DNA of 19,449 bases from Gammaproteobacteria bacterium (GCA_028293725.1 JAQGOE010000252.1:1-19449), one strand, 5' to 3'; counted from the first letter of the stretch, positions 8,701 to 15,640 are shown. A program made the numbers and translations. The notes: generated from the sequence alone by a model not told the origin.

Positions 8701-9116
8701 CGGCTGTTGTCAACTTCCCGATCGGACGCAAACAGCACGCGTTTGCCGTCCGGGCTCCAACCGGTGACGAGGTCAGCCGCCGGGTGCCATGTCAGTCGCC
8801 GTGGCTGCCCGCCACTCGCCGACACAACATAGACGTCGATGTTGTTGTCATAGGCCGCGGAGAACGCGATCCAGTTACCGTCCGGCGAGAAGTGCGGCGC
8901 GAATTCCGACGCCGGATGGGATGTGATCCGGCTGGGGTTGCGACCGTCGCGATCGCTTATCCAGATGTCGCCGGCATAGACGAAGGCGAGATGGTCCTTC
9001 GAGACCGACGGCTGGCGCAGCAGCCGGGTTTCGGTGTCGTCCGCTGCTGTTGCGTCGAAACAATAGAGCGCCAGTGCGAGGGCGAGTGCCCCGCGCAAGA
9101 TCCCCCAAATCTGCAT
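5712..9116 (-). CDS. Tricorn protease homologue (S41 family, exported)
   Basis: An 1134-residue tricorn-type serine peptidase. The ATG at 9116 is chosen because AAAGGAAA lies 5 nt upstream and a signal peptide follows at once (hydrophobic core about 7-19, AATA-type end near residue 24). Longer in-frame starts up to 9233 would bury that peptide. Domains in order are TolB/PD40-type propeller blades (about 35-310, with repeated SPDGxxIAF strings) and a second propeller (about 320-720, interrupted by a charged insert at 545-610). A core with GHNRIGG (His798), a PDZ domain (about 812-905), and the S41 catalytic region follow. The last shows DDRRNGGG, DQDAGSGGDYLPY (Ser1020) and VENEGVAPD (Glu1078). 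The Ser-to-Glu spacing of 58 equals that of the Thermoplasma tricorn triad as I recall it. It likely degrades oligopeptides in the periplasm. The gene diverges from the CAP-domain gene. Confidence 0.93.
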   Translation of the reverse strand: MQIWGILRGALALALALYCFDATAADDTETRLLRQPSVSKDHLAFVYAGDIWISDRDGRNPSRITSHPASEFAPHFSPDGNWIAFSAAYDNNIDVYVVSASGGQPRRLTWHPAADLVTGWSPDGKRVLFASDREVDNSRSGQLFEVPLEGGYERKIMKAVAVEGAWSPDGKRMAYRPYIMAYSGTSGWRQHRGGDTPPLWIIDLVSGALEKIPHVNASDRDPMWIGADIAFISDRNEGAANLFLYDAQTHAVRQLTHETQWDVRNAGAYDHTIVYEVGGQLKSIDLNSGQIQPIPVHLASQAIQARPQWKDVARLITSAHLSTTGKRVLITARGDVFSVPVKDGAVRNLTATSGVREADALWSSDGQRVAYLSDEGGTQALLTRDALGLEKPVRHALGRASDKPAYFTLLEWAPDGRHVVFQDNHLHLYALELKTDAVTLLETSKRRLGFKTTVSPDGQWIAYTVIGDNYLARVKLFNFTTGQSTELADKFIQTDDPVFGGSDLLYFTASIDAGPSRSALDMSTQERPLRKAIYAAVLPADGHSPLAPKSGDEELPGKGKDAQRKDDTDAARPTEKEGKHEDEADKTHPADKAHPGEKAHPSEQTSAPIKPTRIDLAGLSQRFVPIPVAERNYDRLIVASDGALLYLSRKQPGSSQEPPAPLPNRGADADLYRYSFEDRSEKQLRSSLVDVTASADRKKLLLVLGENQLDIADATEKLDSKPIELNGLRMLVDPHQEWQQIFDEVWRMEQAYFYDPNMHGLDWRALRARYEPLLKYVQRREDLTELLIEMIGEMQVGHNRIGGGDIHLERPAGIGLLGAEFKVEKGLYRIQKIYRGDRWNPFLVSPLTAAGVNIAEGDYILAINGHPLDATVNIFSLLENTVDKQVSLTVGREGSAGVSRTVTVIPTGSEVGLRQWDWVARNQEYVERKSGGKIAYVYLPDTADNGYAFFNRMFFAQVDRDALIVDDRRNGGGQAANYILEVLNRKYLSGWKDRDGLVFNTPAGAIYGPKAMLIDQDAGSGGDYLPYTFRYLGLGKLIGTRTWGGLIGISANPPLIDGGFLTVPYFRMYTPASEWRVENEGVAPDLQVDLDPAQVNQGTDNQLDAAIANVLEQLQTAKTVPLKAAPPYPIQLGK
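7310..7363 (-). repeat. Three 18-bp tandem repeats inside the tricorn gene
   Basis: Units at 7310-7327, 7328-7345 and 7346-7363 are imperfect copies. In the gene's frame they encode a degenerate hexapeptide repeat (ADKTHP, ADKAHP, GEKAHP) at about residues 584-601. The repeat lies in a Lys/Glu/Asp-rich insert of the second propeller that looks disordered and surface-exposed. The length is a multiple of three, so copy-number change would keep the frame. Confidence 0.85.
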
Positions 9117-9164
9117 AGATTTCCTTTGCTTATGGAACAGGCGGTCGCGCCGATCGCGGTTACG

Positions 9165-9190
9165 ATTATAGAGGCCCAGGGACGGGTCAA
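9165..9190 (-). promoter_or_regulatory. Candidate promoter of the tricorn gene
   Basis: Reading the minus strand, a perfect TATAAT (9170-9165) lies about 48 bp before the start codon. The best -35 match, TTGACC (9190-9185), is only 14 bp upstream, shorter than the usual 16-18. The -10 is good; the -35 is doubtful. Confidence 0.4.
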
Positions 9191-9232
9191 GTCGCGGAAA
9201 CGAGTCAATGCGTGCGGCGGACGGCGACTCCA

Positions 9233-9243
9233 CACATTATGTG
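9233..9243. promoter_or_regulatory. Palindrome in the tricorn/CAP divergent gap
   Basis: CACATTATGTG is an 11-bp inverted repeat (5-bp arms about one central base). It lies in the 185-bp gap between divergently transcribed genes, 59 bp before the CAP gene start. Its size and position suit a protein-binding site, but a match this short can arise by chance. Confidence 0.25.
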
Positions 9244-9301
9244 ATTCGGTACTGTCGGCCGCGGTCATCCGATCCGCCGCCGGTACGTTGGGAGCTATAC
9301 C

Positions 9302-10318
9302 GTGAAACGCTCATCCTGCAGTTACCTGTGGCGCCTTTGGGTCTTATTGGCTGGGCTCGCGGCGACCTCGACCACTTGGGCGGACGCGCTGTCCGCTGTG
9401 GAAGTGCTCCGCGAGGGCGGCTGCGGCGGAACGATGCCGGCCGCACCACCGCTTCGTCATAATCCAATGTTGGACCGTGCCGCCGCCGCGTGGGCCATGG
9501 GGCAATCGCTCCCCGTCGCGTCGGAACGCAACGGCTACAGAGGTGATTTTACGGCAGGAATGCACATCAGCGGCCCGGACTCGGCCACGCTCGAACTGCT
9601 GCGGCGCTCCGGTTGTCGCATAGTGGCGGGCCGGGGGATGCGTGATATCGGCGAGTATCGAAGGGGGTTCGATACGTGGCTCGTGGTGGGGTCGTTTTAT
9701 AGGCTGCCGCCGGGGTTGCAGGCGTCGACGGGAACGTGGATGGCGGCGCCTGCGTTATCCGCGATGCCGGCACCGGCGCCGGGAGCCACGCGGCCGTCGG
9801 CGCCAATGTCGGCGCCGACACCCAAAGCGTCACTTCCGCCGGTACCAGCACCAACGCGTGCAACAGCTGCCGAACCGCTGTTAACAGCGGCACTCTCGCC
9901 CGCGCAGGCGACGCGTGCGCTGCAACTCGTCAACGACGTGCGGGCTCGTGGCGTTCACTGTGGCGACGAGTTGTTTGGGCCCGCGCCGCCGGTGACGTTG
10001 TCTGGGACTCTCGCGGGCGTTGCGCTGGGTCACGCCAGCGACATGGCCGAAAAGAATTACTTCGAGCATGTCGACCCTGCAGGCCAATCGCCGGCGGATC
10101 GGGTTCGCGCTGTCGGCTACTCGGAAAAGCTGGTCGGCGAAAATATTGCCTTCGGCCCGAAGTCGGTCGATGAAGTGGTGCGGGGCTGGCTCGACAGTCC
10201 GGGCCATTGCGAGAACATCATGGATCCGCGCTTCGCCGAGATGGGGCTCGGGCTGGCCGCGGGACGAGCCAAGCGTGGGTTGTATTGGGTGCAGGTGTTG
10301 GCCGAGCCGCGAGCCTAG
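9302..10318 (+). CDS. Exported protein with two CAP/SCP domains
   Basis: A 338-residue exported protein. I take the GTG at 9302 because GGGAG ends 7 nt upstream and a signal peptide follows (hydrophobic core about 10-22, cleavage near TWA-DA). The C-terminal CAP/SCP domain (about 203-335) is intact by motif: LGHASDMAEKNYFEHVDPAG with His244 and His256, VGENIAFG with Glu280, and GWLDSPGHCENIMDP with His302. Residues 30-135 look like a degenerate second copy (LREGGCGG, LDRAAAAWA, NGYRG, GCRIV, DIGEYRRG) lacking the HxxxM and HVDPxG motifs. A Pro/Ala linker (about 148-198) joins them. Bacterial CAP proteins are typically secreted or periplasmic and their activities are mostly unknown. It diverges from the tricorn gene and converges on the efflux operon. 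Confidence 0.85.
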   Translation: MKRSSCSYLWRLWVLLAGLAATSTTWADALSAVEVLREGGCGGTMPAAPPLRHNPMLDRAAAAWAMGQSLPVASERNGYRGDFTAGMHISGPDSATLELLRRSGCRIVAGRGMRDIGEYRRGFDTWLVVGSFYRLPPGLQASTGTWMAAPALSAMPAPAPGATRPSAPMSAPTPKASLPPVPAPTRATAAEPLLTAALSPAQATRALQLVNDVRARGVHCGDELFGPAPPVTLSGTLAGVALGHASDMAEKNYFEHVDPAGQSPADRVRAVGYSEKLVGENIAFGPKSVDEVVRGWLDSPGHCENIMDPRFAEMGLGLAAGRAKRGLYWVQVLAEPRA

Positions 10319-10392
10319 GTTTCCGTCATGCCAGTTGCCTGCGGCCGCTGGACGCTCGCGTCGGTGCGGGGCGGCGTGTCGAGCCCGCGAGC
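10319..10392. other. Convergent gap between CAP gene and efflux operon
   Basis: A 74-bp GC-rich gap. It holds an inverted repeat GCTCGCG (10354-10360) / CGCGAGC (10386-10392) with a 25-nt loop and no T-run. The end of the CAP gene, GAGCCGCGAGCCTA (10304-10317), is nearly repeated at 10381-10395, overlapping the outer-membrane factor's stop codon. No convincing bidirectional terminator is seen. Confidence 0.4.
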
Positions 10393-11892
10393 CTAATCGC
10401 GCGTTGTACCCGCGCCCTCAGGTCCCGGCATGGGCGGCGTGTCCCGAGCGCTGGCGGTTTGTAAGTCCTTGTGCTGCCATCCCAGTCCCAGGCTCTTCTG
10501 CAGGGCGACGTAGTCTTTGATCAGGTCGGCGTCGCCGGCGATCCGGTTCTGCTGTGCTGAAAAGCGCGTGCGCTCGGCGTCGAGCCAATCCAACGCGGAG
10601 GACGTCCCCGCACGGTAGCGTTGCTGTGTGAGTGTGGCTGCCCGAGTGGCTGAGGACTCCACATTGCGCAGGCTCACCACGTTATCGCGCTGATGCCCGT
10701 AACGTGACAGCGCGACATTGGCGTCGCGAAGCGCACCCAAAACAGTGCTCTCGTACTTGGCTTCGGCCTCGTCAAAACCCGCTTTGGCCTGGTCCACCTT
10801 CGCCTTCGTACGGCCGAAGTCCAGCGCATTCCACTGCAACAACGGCGCACCGACCCAGGTGAAGTTGTTTGAGCGCACCAGGTGCCCGGGATTCGCGGCC
10901 GTGAAACCCAGGTCGCCCAGCAAAGTCAGTTTCGGGAACCAGTCCGCCTCGTGCTCGCCAATCTGCGCATTCGTCGACACGAGTCGCCACTCGGCGGCTC
11001 GGATGTCCGGTCGCTGCTTCAGCAGCGCGGCCGGATCGCCGACCGGAATCGTCTCGGGCAGTGCGGGAAGTGCGCCAGTGTCAGTGAGTTCCGCATCGAG
11101 CGCGCCGGGCTCCCGGCCAATCAGCGTGGCCAGTTGGTCTAGGGACTCGGTGATCTGGGCATCGAGCGGAATGAGCGTCCCGCGCGTGTTCTCGACCTGC
11201 GTTCGGATCCTTTCGACATCGAGGTCAGATGCAACGCCTTGCGCTCGGCGCTGCTGAGTGAGTGTCAGGACCTGCTCTTCCAGTTCTGCCGACTCGCGCA
11301 CCAGTACGATGCGCTGCTGTTGGTCGCGCAGATCGACATACGCCTGAGCGATCTCAGCGGAAAGTTGTACGTGCGTGTCGGCGAGGTCGGCTTCCACGGC
11401 CGACGCCTCTGCGGCAGCTGCCTCTATGGCGCGGCGGGTCCCGCCGAACATGTCAACTTCCCACGTCGCGTCGAAGCCGATGTCGTAAAGGCCGATCGAG
11501 CCGATGTTCACCCCCGAAGAGCTCGGCAGATGCGCGTGTAAATAAGCAGCGCTTCCAGATGACTTCGGCAGCTCATTGCTCTTTTGCCCGTGCAGTTCGG
11601 CGCGTGATTGCCGCAGGCGTGCCTGCGCGGCGCGGATGTCGGGGCTGTTGGCGAGAGCCGACTCGATCAGCTGATTGAGCTCCGGGTCGTTGAGTGATTT
11701 CCACCACTCAGCCGCTGCCGGCGCGGTCGATGTGACGTCTTTGGGGGCTCGGTTGAACGAGCTCGCGTGACTTGCGTTGGGCGCAACTGCTGGCGCGCCA
11801 TGATAGTTGGGCCCGAGCGTACAACCGGCGATCGCGGCGGTGCCGGCGATCGTGAGTACGCAAAAGCGCAATCCCTTGGAGTTGAATGACAT
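10393..11892 (-). CDS. Outer-membrane efflux lipoprotein, NodT/OprM family
   Basis: A 499-residue outer-membrane factor that forms the exit duct of the pump encoded just upstream. I choose the ATG at 11892: GAGAGAAG lies 5 nt upstream, and it is 11 nt past the MFS stop; a TTG start at 11907 is possible but weaker. Residues 1-23 are a signal peptide with lipobox AIAGC (Cys24), then the family opening TLGPNYHGAP. WWKSLNDPELNQLIESALANSPDIRAAQARL begins the first OEP repeat (about 55-250). The second repeat (about 270-475) contains LLKQRPDIRAAEWRL, LQWNALDFGRTKAKVDQAKAGFDEA and QQRYRAGTSSALDWLDAERT. These are hallmark segments of the NodT subfamily. It is the last gene of the operon. Confidence 0.95.
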   Translation of the reverse strand: MSFNSKGLRFCVLTIAGTAAIAGCTLGPNYHGAPAVAPNASHASSFNRAPKDVTSTAPAAAEWWKSLNDPELNQLIESALANSPDIRAAQARLRQSRAELHGQKSNELPKSSGSAAYLHAHLPSSSGVNIGSIGLYDIGFDATWEVDMFGGTRRAIEAAAAEASAVEADLADTHVQLSAEIAQAYVDLRDQQQRIVLVRESAELEEQVLTLTQQRRAQGVASDLDVERIRTQVENTRGTLIPLDAQITESLDQLATLIGREPGALDAELTDTGALPALPETIPVGDPAALLKQRPDIRAAEWRLVSTNAQIGEHEADWFPKLTLLGDLGFTAANPGHLVRSNNFTWVGAPLLQWNALDFGRTKAKVDQAKAGFDEAEAKYESTVLGALRDANVALSRYGHQRDNVVSLRNVESSATRAATLTQQRYRAGTSSALDWLDAERTRFSAQQNRIAGDADLIKDYVALQKSLGLGWQHKDLQTASARDTPPMPGPEGAGTTRD

Positions 11893-11903
11893 CGGCACTT
11901 CTC

Positions 11904-13517
11904 TCAATGACCGGCCTGAGCCGGCGCGGGCCCGGCCTTCGGCTTCCGCAGAAACAGCGCGAGAGGGATAGTCAACAGCAAGGCCACCCCGAGGACGTGG
12001 AAGGTCTCCGAGAACGTAATGACCGACGCCTGTTGCTGCATCTGTCCGGCAAGTTGCCCGAGCGCCTGTAAGCTCGCATACGCTTTGTCGCCCGCTTGCG
12101 CGAGGAAGCCCGCCGAGGTCGTGGCCATGTGATCCTGTCCGATCATGGAATTCGCAGTCACCGAATCGCGAATCACTGCGTCGTGGAATGCGTTACGCCG
12201 ATCGATGTACACCCCCAACAGCGCCAGGCCGACGGAACCGCCCAGGTTGCGGGCCATGTTGTAGAGGCCCGCCGCATCGCCCGCTTCCTCCCTGGAGACG
12301 GCGGCCATGGATGCCTGGTTCAGTGGCATCATGGCAAGCATCTGTCCTACACCTCGCAGGAGCTGCGATGCATAGAAGTCGTGGCCGACGCTTTGCGCCG
12401 TCAGGCTGATGTCGAGCATGCAACTTGCCGCGAAACAGAGGAGGCCGGCTATGACCAGTAGACGCGGGTCAATCTTCGTCAGCAGGCGCGGCAATATGGG
12501 CATTATGAGAAACGCAGGGAGTCCCGCCAGCAGCATGATGCCGCCGGACTGTTCGGCGTTGTAGCCGGCGATGTTGCTCAGGAACTGCGGTAGCAGATAG
12601 GACACGCAGTAGAGGCCGGCGCCTACCACGAAGACGATGAAAATGACGCTCGCATAACTCTTATTGGAGAGCAGGTTGAGACGCACGACCGGTCGCTTGG
12701 CGGTGAATTGCCCGACGATCAGTGTGCCGATGCCGACGACCGCGAGGACGCTCAGCCAGACAATCATCCGCGAGTCGAACCAGTTATCCCGCTGACCCTC
12801 TTCCAGCACGACAGTGAGTGAGCTCAGTCCCGCGGAAAGCCCGATAATACCGAGCCAGTCGGCATTCACGAACTGGTGCCAGTCGTGCGGGCTCTTGGGC
12901 AAACCCGCGTACAGCAGCGCGAGGAGAGCTAATCCGACGGGTATGTTGACGAAGAAACACCAGCTCCAGTCGATGCGCTCCGCCAGCGAGCCGCCGAGTA
13001 CCGGGCCGAGCAATGGCCCCGTAAGTACGATCATGCCGAAGAGGGTCATGCCGATGGGCATCTGGTGGGGCGGTAGCCGTGTTCTCACGATCGTCTGCGC
13101 GGTTGGAATCATCGCGCCGCCCGCAAATCCCTGACCGATCCGGCCGATGATCATCTGCGGCAGGCTGTGCGAAAACCCGCACATGATCGAGAACAGTGTG
13201 AAGAGGATTGTGTTGCCCAACAGGAAAGAGCGCAGGCCGAACACCCGGGTCAGCCACGCGGTCAGCGGGATCATCACGATCTCCGACATGAGATAGCCGG
13301 TGGAGATCCAGGTGCCTTCGGTACCGGTGGCGCCGATCTCGCCTTGTATCTGGGGTAGTGCGGAGTTGGTGATCGAAATGTCGAGGGTTGCCATCAGCGC
13401 GCCGAGGGCGCCCGCGACTACGGCGATCCAGTCGGCGAGGGTGGCGTTGTGGAGGCCGCTGGCGGGGGCGCCCGCGGCGGGCATCCCGGAGGCGGGGCCC
13501 GCTGTCAGCTCAGCCAC
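11904..13517 (-). CDS. DHA2-family MFS efflux pump (EmrB-like)
   Basis: An inner-membrane proton-driven drug exporter of the 14-helix DHA2 group. The start is uncertain. GTG at 13517 overlaps the end of the adaptor gene by 8 bp, with GAGA upstream (537 residues), while ATG at 13484 gives 526; neither has a strong ribosome site, so translational coupling is likely. The frame stays open upstream to 13748, but that stretch lies over the adaptor gene and has no membrane character. Motifs seen are MATLDISITNSALPQIQGEIG in helix 1, GTWISTGYLMSEIVMIPLTAWL, GRIGQGFAGGAMIPTAQTIV, and the antiporter motif GPLLGPVLGG followed by WSWCFFVNIPVGL. It should work with the adaptor and the outer-membrane factor to expel hydrophobic compounds. 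The substrate cannot be read from the sequence. Confidence 0.94.
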   Translation of the reverse strand: MAELTAGPASGMPAAGAPASGLHNATLADWIAVVAGALGALMATLDISITNSALPQIQGEIGATGTEGTWISTGYLMSEIVMIPLTAWLTRVFGLRSFLLGNTILFTLFSIMCGFSHSLPQMIIGRIGQGFAGGAMIPTAQTIVRTRLPPHQMPIGMTLFGMIVLTGPLLGPVLGGSLAERIDWSWCFFVNIPVGLALLALLYAGLPKSPHDWHQFVNADWLGIIGLSAGLSSLTVVLEEGQRDNWFDSRMIVWLSVLAVVGIGTLIVGQFTAKRPVVRLNLLSNKSYASVIFIVFVVGAGLYCVSYLLPQFLSNIAGYNAEQSGGIMLLAGLPAFLIMPILPRLLTKIDPRLLVIAGLLCFAASCMLDISLTAQSVGHDFYASQLLRGVGQMLAMMPLNQASMAAVSREEAGDAAGLYNMARNLGGSVGLALLGVYIDRRNAFHDAVIRDSVTANSMIGQDHMATTSAGFLAQAGDKAYASLQALGQLAGQMQQQASVITFSETFHVLGVALLLTIPLALFLRKPKAGPAPAQAGH

Positions 13518-14643
13518 GGGCGTTCTCGCGCTCGACGCGCTTTGCGGACTCTTGGCCGCTGCGCGTATCGACGCGTACGGTGACGGAGAGTCCCGGTACC
13601 AGTACCGCGCGCGTTTCCTGACCGGCGTCGATGTGTATCCGTACCGGCACCCGCTGTACGATCTTGGTGAAGTTGCCGGTCGCATTCTGCGGTGGCAACA
13701 GGGCGAACTGCGAGCCCGTGCCCGGCGAGAAACTGACGACCGTTCCATGCAGGTCGGTGCCCGACAAGGCGTCTACGTGAATGGTCGCTGGCTGCCCGGC
13801 GCGCATGAGGCCGATCTGCGTTTCCTTGTAATTCGCCACTAGATAGACGTCCTGCACCGGCACGATGGTCATCAACCTCGTGCCGGGCTGCGCATACTGG
13901 CCAACGCGTACACTGCGATCGCCGACTCGTCCGGCCAGGGTGCTGCTGATCACCGTATCCTGCGTGTCGAGTTGCGCTTGCCGGAAGCTTGCCTCGGACG
14001 CCTGGAGTTGCGCCCGGGCCTGTTCGATCTGCGCCTGCGTGGTTGCTGGTTGTCGCTGTGCGGCCTGCACCGCCGCGATATCTGCGGCGACCGTTGCCGC
14101 GGCCTGATTGCGTGCGTTGACGAGGTCGGCGAGCTTCTCGTTGGTTTCGGCGCCGGTCGCCACCAGAGGCTCGTAACGTTTCACTTCTTCAATGGCGTGC
14201 GTCTCGGCCGACCGGGCGCCCTGCAACTGCGCGCGTACTTGCGCGATGTTGGCTTGCTGCTGGAGCAGTTCAGCCGCGCCACGCTCGATGTCCGCCTTAC
14301 GCGCGGCAATCGTTGCGTTGGCCTGCTCCAGGATCGCTTGATATTGACGCCTGTCGAGCCGCACGAGCGGTTGACCGACTGTCACAGCCTGGTTGTCCGT
14401 CACGTAGACTTCAGCAACGTAACCTGACACCTTCGGCGCGATCGTTACGCTGTCCGCCTGCAAGTACGCATCGTCGGTGCTCTCGATGAAGCGTCCAACC
14501 GTCCACCACCGTACGCCGTAGATGACGGCCGCAATCACCGCCACGGCCCCGATCGACAGCAGCAGGGCGCGCCGACGCGAGCCCGCCTTGGCGACGGGTT
14601 CGTCGATCTGCTTCACATTTTCGCCCGAGACCACGTCATCCAT
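13510..14643 (-). CDS. Membrane-fusion adaptor, HlyD/EmrA family
   Basis: A 377-residue periplasmic adaptor linking the MFS pump to the outer-membrane factor. The ATG at 14643 is preferred; a TTG at 14661 would add six residues. One N-terminal membrane anchor (about 26-44, after the SRRR positive patch) is followed by the EmrA signature STDDAYLQADSVTIAPKVSGY and the first half of the lipoyl domain. A long Ala/Gln-rich alpha-hairpin (about 104-220) follows, then the second lipoyl half (ISSTLAGRVGDRSVRVGQYAQPGT). The beta-barrel stretch FSPGTGSQFALLPPQNATGNFTKIVQRVPVRI is highly typical of EmrA. It is the first gene of the operon, behind the promoter at 14679-14706, and overlaps the pump gene. 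Confidence 0.95.
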   Translation of the reverse strand: MDDVVSGENVKQIDEPVAKAGSRRRALLLSIGAVAVIAAVIYGVRWWTVGRFIESTDDAYLQADSVTIAPKVSGYVAEVYVTDNQAVTVGQPLVRLDRRQYQAILEQANATIAARKADIERGAAELLQQQANIAQVRAQLQGARSAETHAIEEVKRYEPLVATGAETNEKLADLVNARNQAAATVAADIAAVQAAQRQPATTQAQIEQARAQLQASEASFRQAQLDTQDTVISSTLAGRVGDRSVRVGQYAQPGTRLMTIVPVQDVYLVANYKETQIGLMRAGQPATIHVDALSGTDLHGTVVSFSPGTGSQFALLPPQNATGNFTKIVQRVPVRIHIDAGQETRAVLVPGLSVTVRVDTRSGQESAKRVERENARG

Positions 14644-14678
14644 GGGTATAGGATTCCACAATTATTCCAATCGGTACA

Positions 14679-14706
14679 AATATGCCATCTGGAAAAAATG
14701 TGTCAA
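14679..14706 (-). promoter_or_regulatory. Promoter of the efflux operon
   Basis: On the minus strand a perfect TTGACA (14706-14701) is 16 bp from CATATT (14684-14679, 4 of 6). Transcription would start near 14672, giving a leader of about 30 nt to the adaptor's ATG. The element interleaves with the regulator's own promoter, which fits repression of both by one bound TetR protein. Confidence 0.6.
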
Positions 14707-14710
14707 CTGG
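14684..14710. promoter_or_regulatory. Candidate regulator-binding repeats between the divergent promoters
   Basis: GCCATCTGG (14684-14692) and GTCAACTGG (14702-14710) agree at 7 of 9 positions and are 18 bp apart. The first contains the small inverted repeat CCA-TC-TGG. They cover the -10 to -35 region of the efflux promoter and so are a possible operator. The symmetry is modest. Confidence 0.3.
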
Positions 14711-14716
14711 TATATT
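14689..14716 (+). promoter_or_regulatory. Promoter of the TetR regulator
   Basis: TATATT (14711-14716, 5 of 6 of the -10 consensus) lies 16 bp after CTGGAA (14689-14694, 3 of 6). The -10 is good and the -35 weak. The two divergent promoters occupy the same bases. Confidence 0.4.
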
Positions 14717-14751
14717 TTAACTTTGCGTAATTCACCACATGCAGGAATTCG

Positions 14752-15534
14752 ATGGCACGCGCTGTAAAGCACCGGTACGCGGTCGAGGGCGGATATGCCC
14801 GGGGGGAGGAGACGCGCGCGCGCATCGTTACCGCGGCTCTGAAAATGTTCGGCGAGCGCGGTTTCGAGGCCGCCTCCACTCGCGATATCGCTACCAGCGC
14901 CGGCGTCAATGCCCCGGCTTTGCAGTACTACTTTGATAATAAGGAGGGCGTGTATCTCGCGTGCGTCGAACATATTGCGAAGTGCATCTGGAAGGCCATG
15001 ACCGATGTGGCGGCGCGAGCCGAGAAGGCGCTCGCGGATAATTCGGACGACGCTGGGTTGATCGAGGCGTTCTGCGACGTCCAGGGGCAACTCGCTGAAT
15101 TCATGTTCACCATGAAGGATGCCGACGACTGGCGGCTATTCATGGCCCGGCTGCAGTCCGGCGAGGGGCCGGAAGCGGGTTTCCAGTTCATCTATCAACA
15201 TGTCAGTGGCCGCATGTCGCGGGTACTGGCCGGGATCGTTGCCCGGCTGCTGGGCCGCCCGGCCGATGATGAGGAAACCTTGATTCGTACGATGATGATA
15301 AGCGGCCAGTCGCACGTTTTTCAGATGGCACGCCGTAGCGTGCTCACTAAATTGAATTGGGACAAGATCGATGAGCGCCGGCTCGAGCTGCTGAAGCAGG
15401 TCCTCAGGGAGCACACCCGCGTGTTACTGCGGGCGATGGCCAAGGCGCGCGACGCCGGCTGCACCGTCCACAGCCTGCACGGTAAACGACCGGTTTCGCG
15501 GGCGAAACGCAAAAAAGTCGCCACCGGCGGCTGA
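14752..15534 (+). CDS. TetR-family regulator, CecR-like
   Basis: A 260-residue TetR-type regulator. The start has AGGAA 4 nt upstream. The helix-turn-helix domain is at about 18-65: RARIVTAALKMFGERGFEAASTRDIATSAGVNAPALQYYFDNKEGVYLACVEHI, with the usual recognition-helix YYF end. This string and the C-terminal part (FMARLQSGEGPEAG, a second helical block, a conserved TKLNWDKIDERRLELLKQ) resemble CecR/YbiH-type regulators, which control exporter genes in enterics. The tail after about 235 is Lys/Arg-rich (RAKRKKVATGG) and longer than in CecR. It is divergently transcribed from the adaptor-pump-duct operon with overlapping promoters, so it most likely represses that operon and itself until a pump substrate binds. 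Confidence 0.9.
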   Translation: MARAVKHRYAVEGGYARGEETRARIVTAALKMFGERGFEAASTRDIATSAGVNAPALQYYFDNKEGVYLACVEHIAKCIWKAMTDVAARAEKALADNSDDAGLIEAFCDVQGQLAEFMFTMKDADDWRLFMARLQSGEGPEAGFQFIYQHVSGRMSRVLAGIVARLLGRPADDEETLIRTMMISGQSHVFQMARRSVLTKLNWDKIDERRLELLKQVLREHTRVLLRAMAKARDAGCTVHSLHGKRPVSRAKRKKVATGG

Positions 15535-15640
15535 CGCGCTCCACGCCGGTGCAACGGCGGCACTGAGAAGCAATACCGTACCTGCCCGACGGCGATTCGC
15601 TACTCTCGCGTCCGCCAAATCAGCGCTTATCGAGGGACCG

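Noticed and set aside
9117..9233. Upstream extension of the tricorn frame by 39 residues
   Set aside because: The extension is Arg/Asp-rich and would bury the signal peptide; the ATG at 9116 has a good ribosome site.
9736..9900. Short repeated TCGGCGCC words that might suggest a repeat array
   Set aside because: They encode the Pro/Ala linker of the CAP protein and are low-complexity coding DNA, without regular spacers.
10341..10348. GCGGCCGC palindrome in the convergent gap
   Set aside because: It is an 8-bp GC palindrome expected by chance in DNA of this composition, with no matching arms or T-run around it.
13518..13748. Upstream extension of the MFS frame by 77 residues
   Set aside because: It overlaps the conserved C-terminus of the adaptor gene and is Arg/Ser-rich with no membrane-protein character.
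15493..15508. Inverted repeat GTTTCGC-GG-GCGAAAC followed by an A-run
   Set aside because: It lies within the 3' end of the TetR gene; the run downstream is A, not T, so it is not an intrinsic terminator for this strand, and the arms are short.
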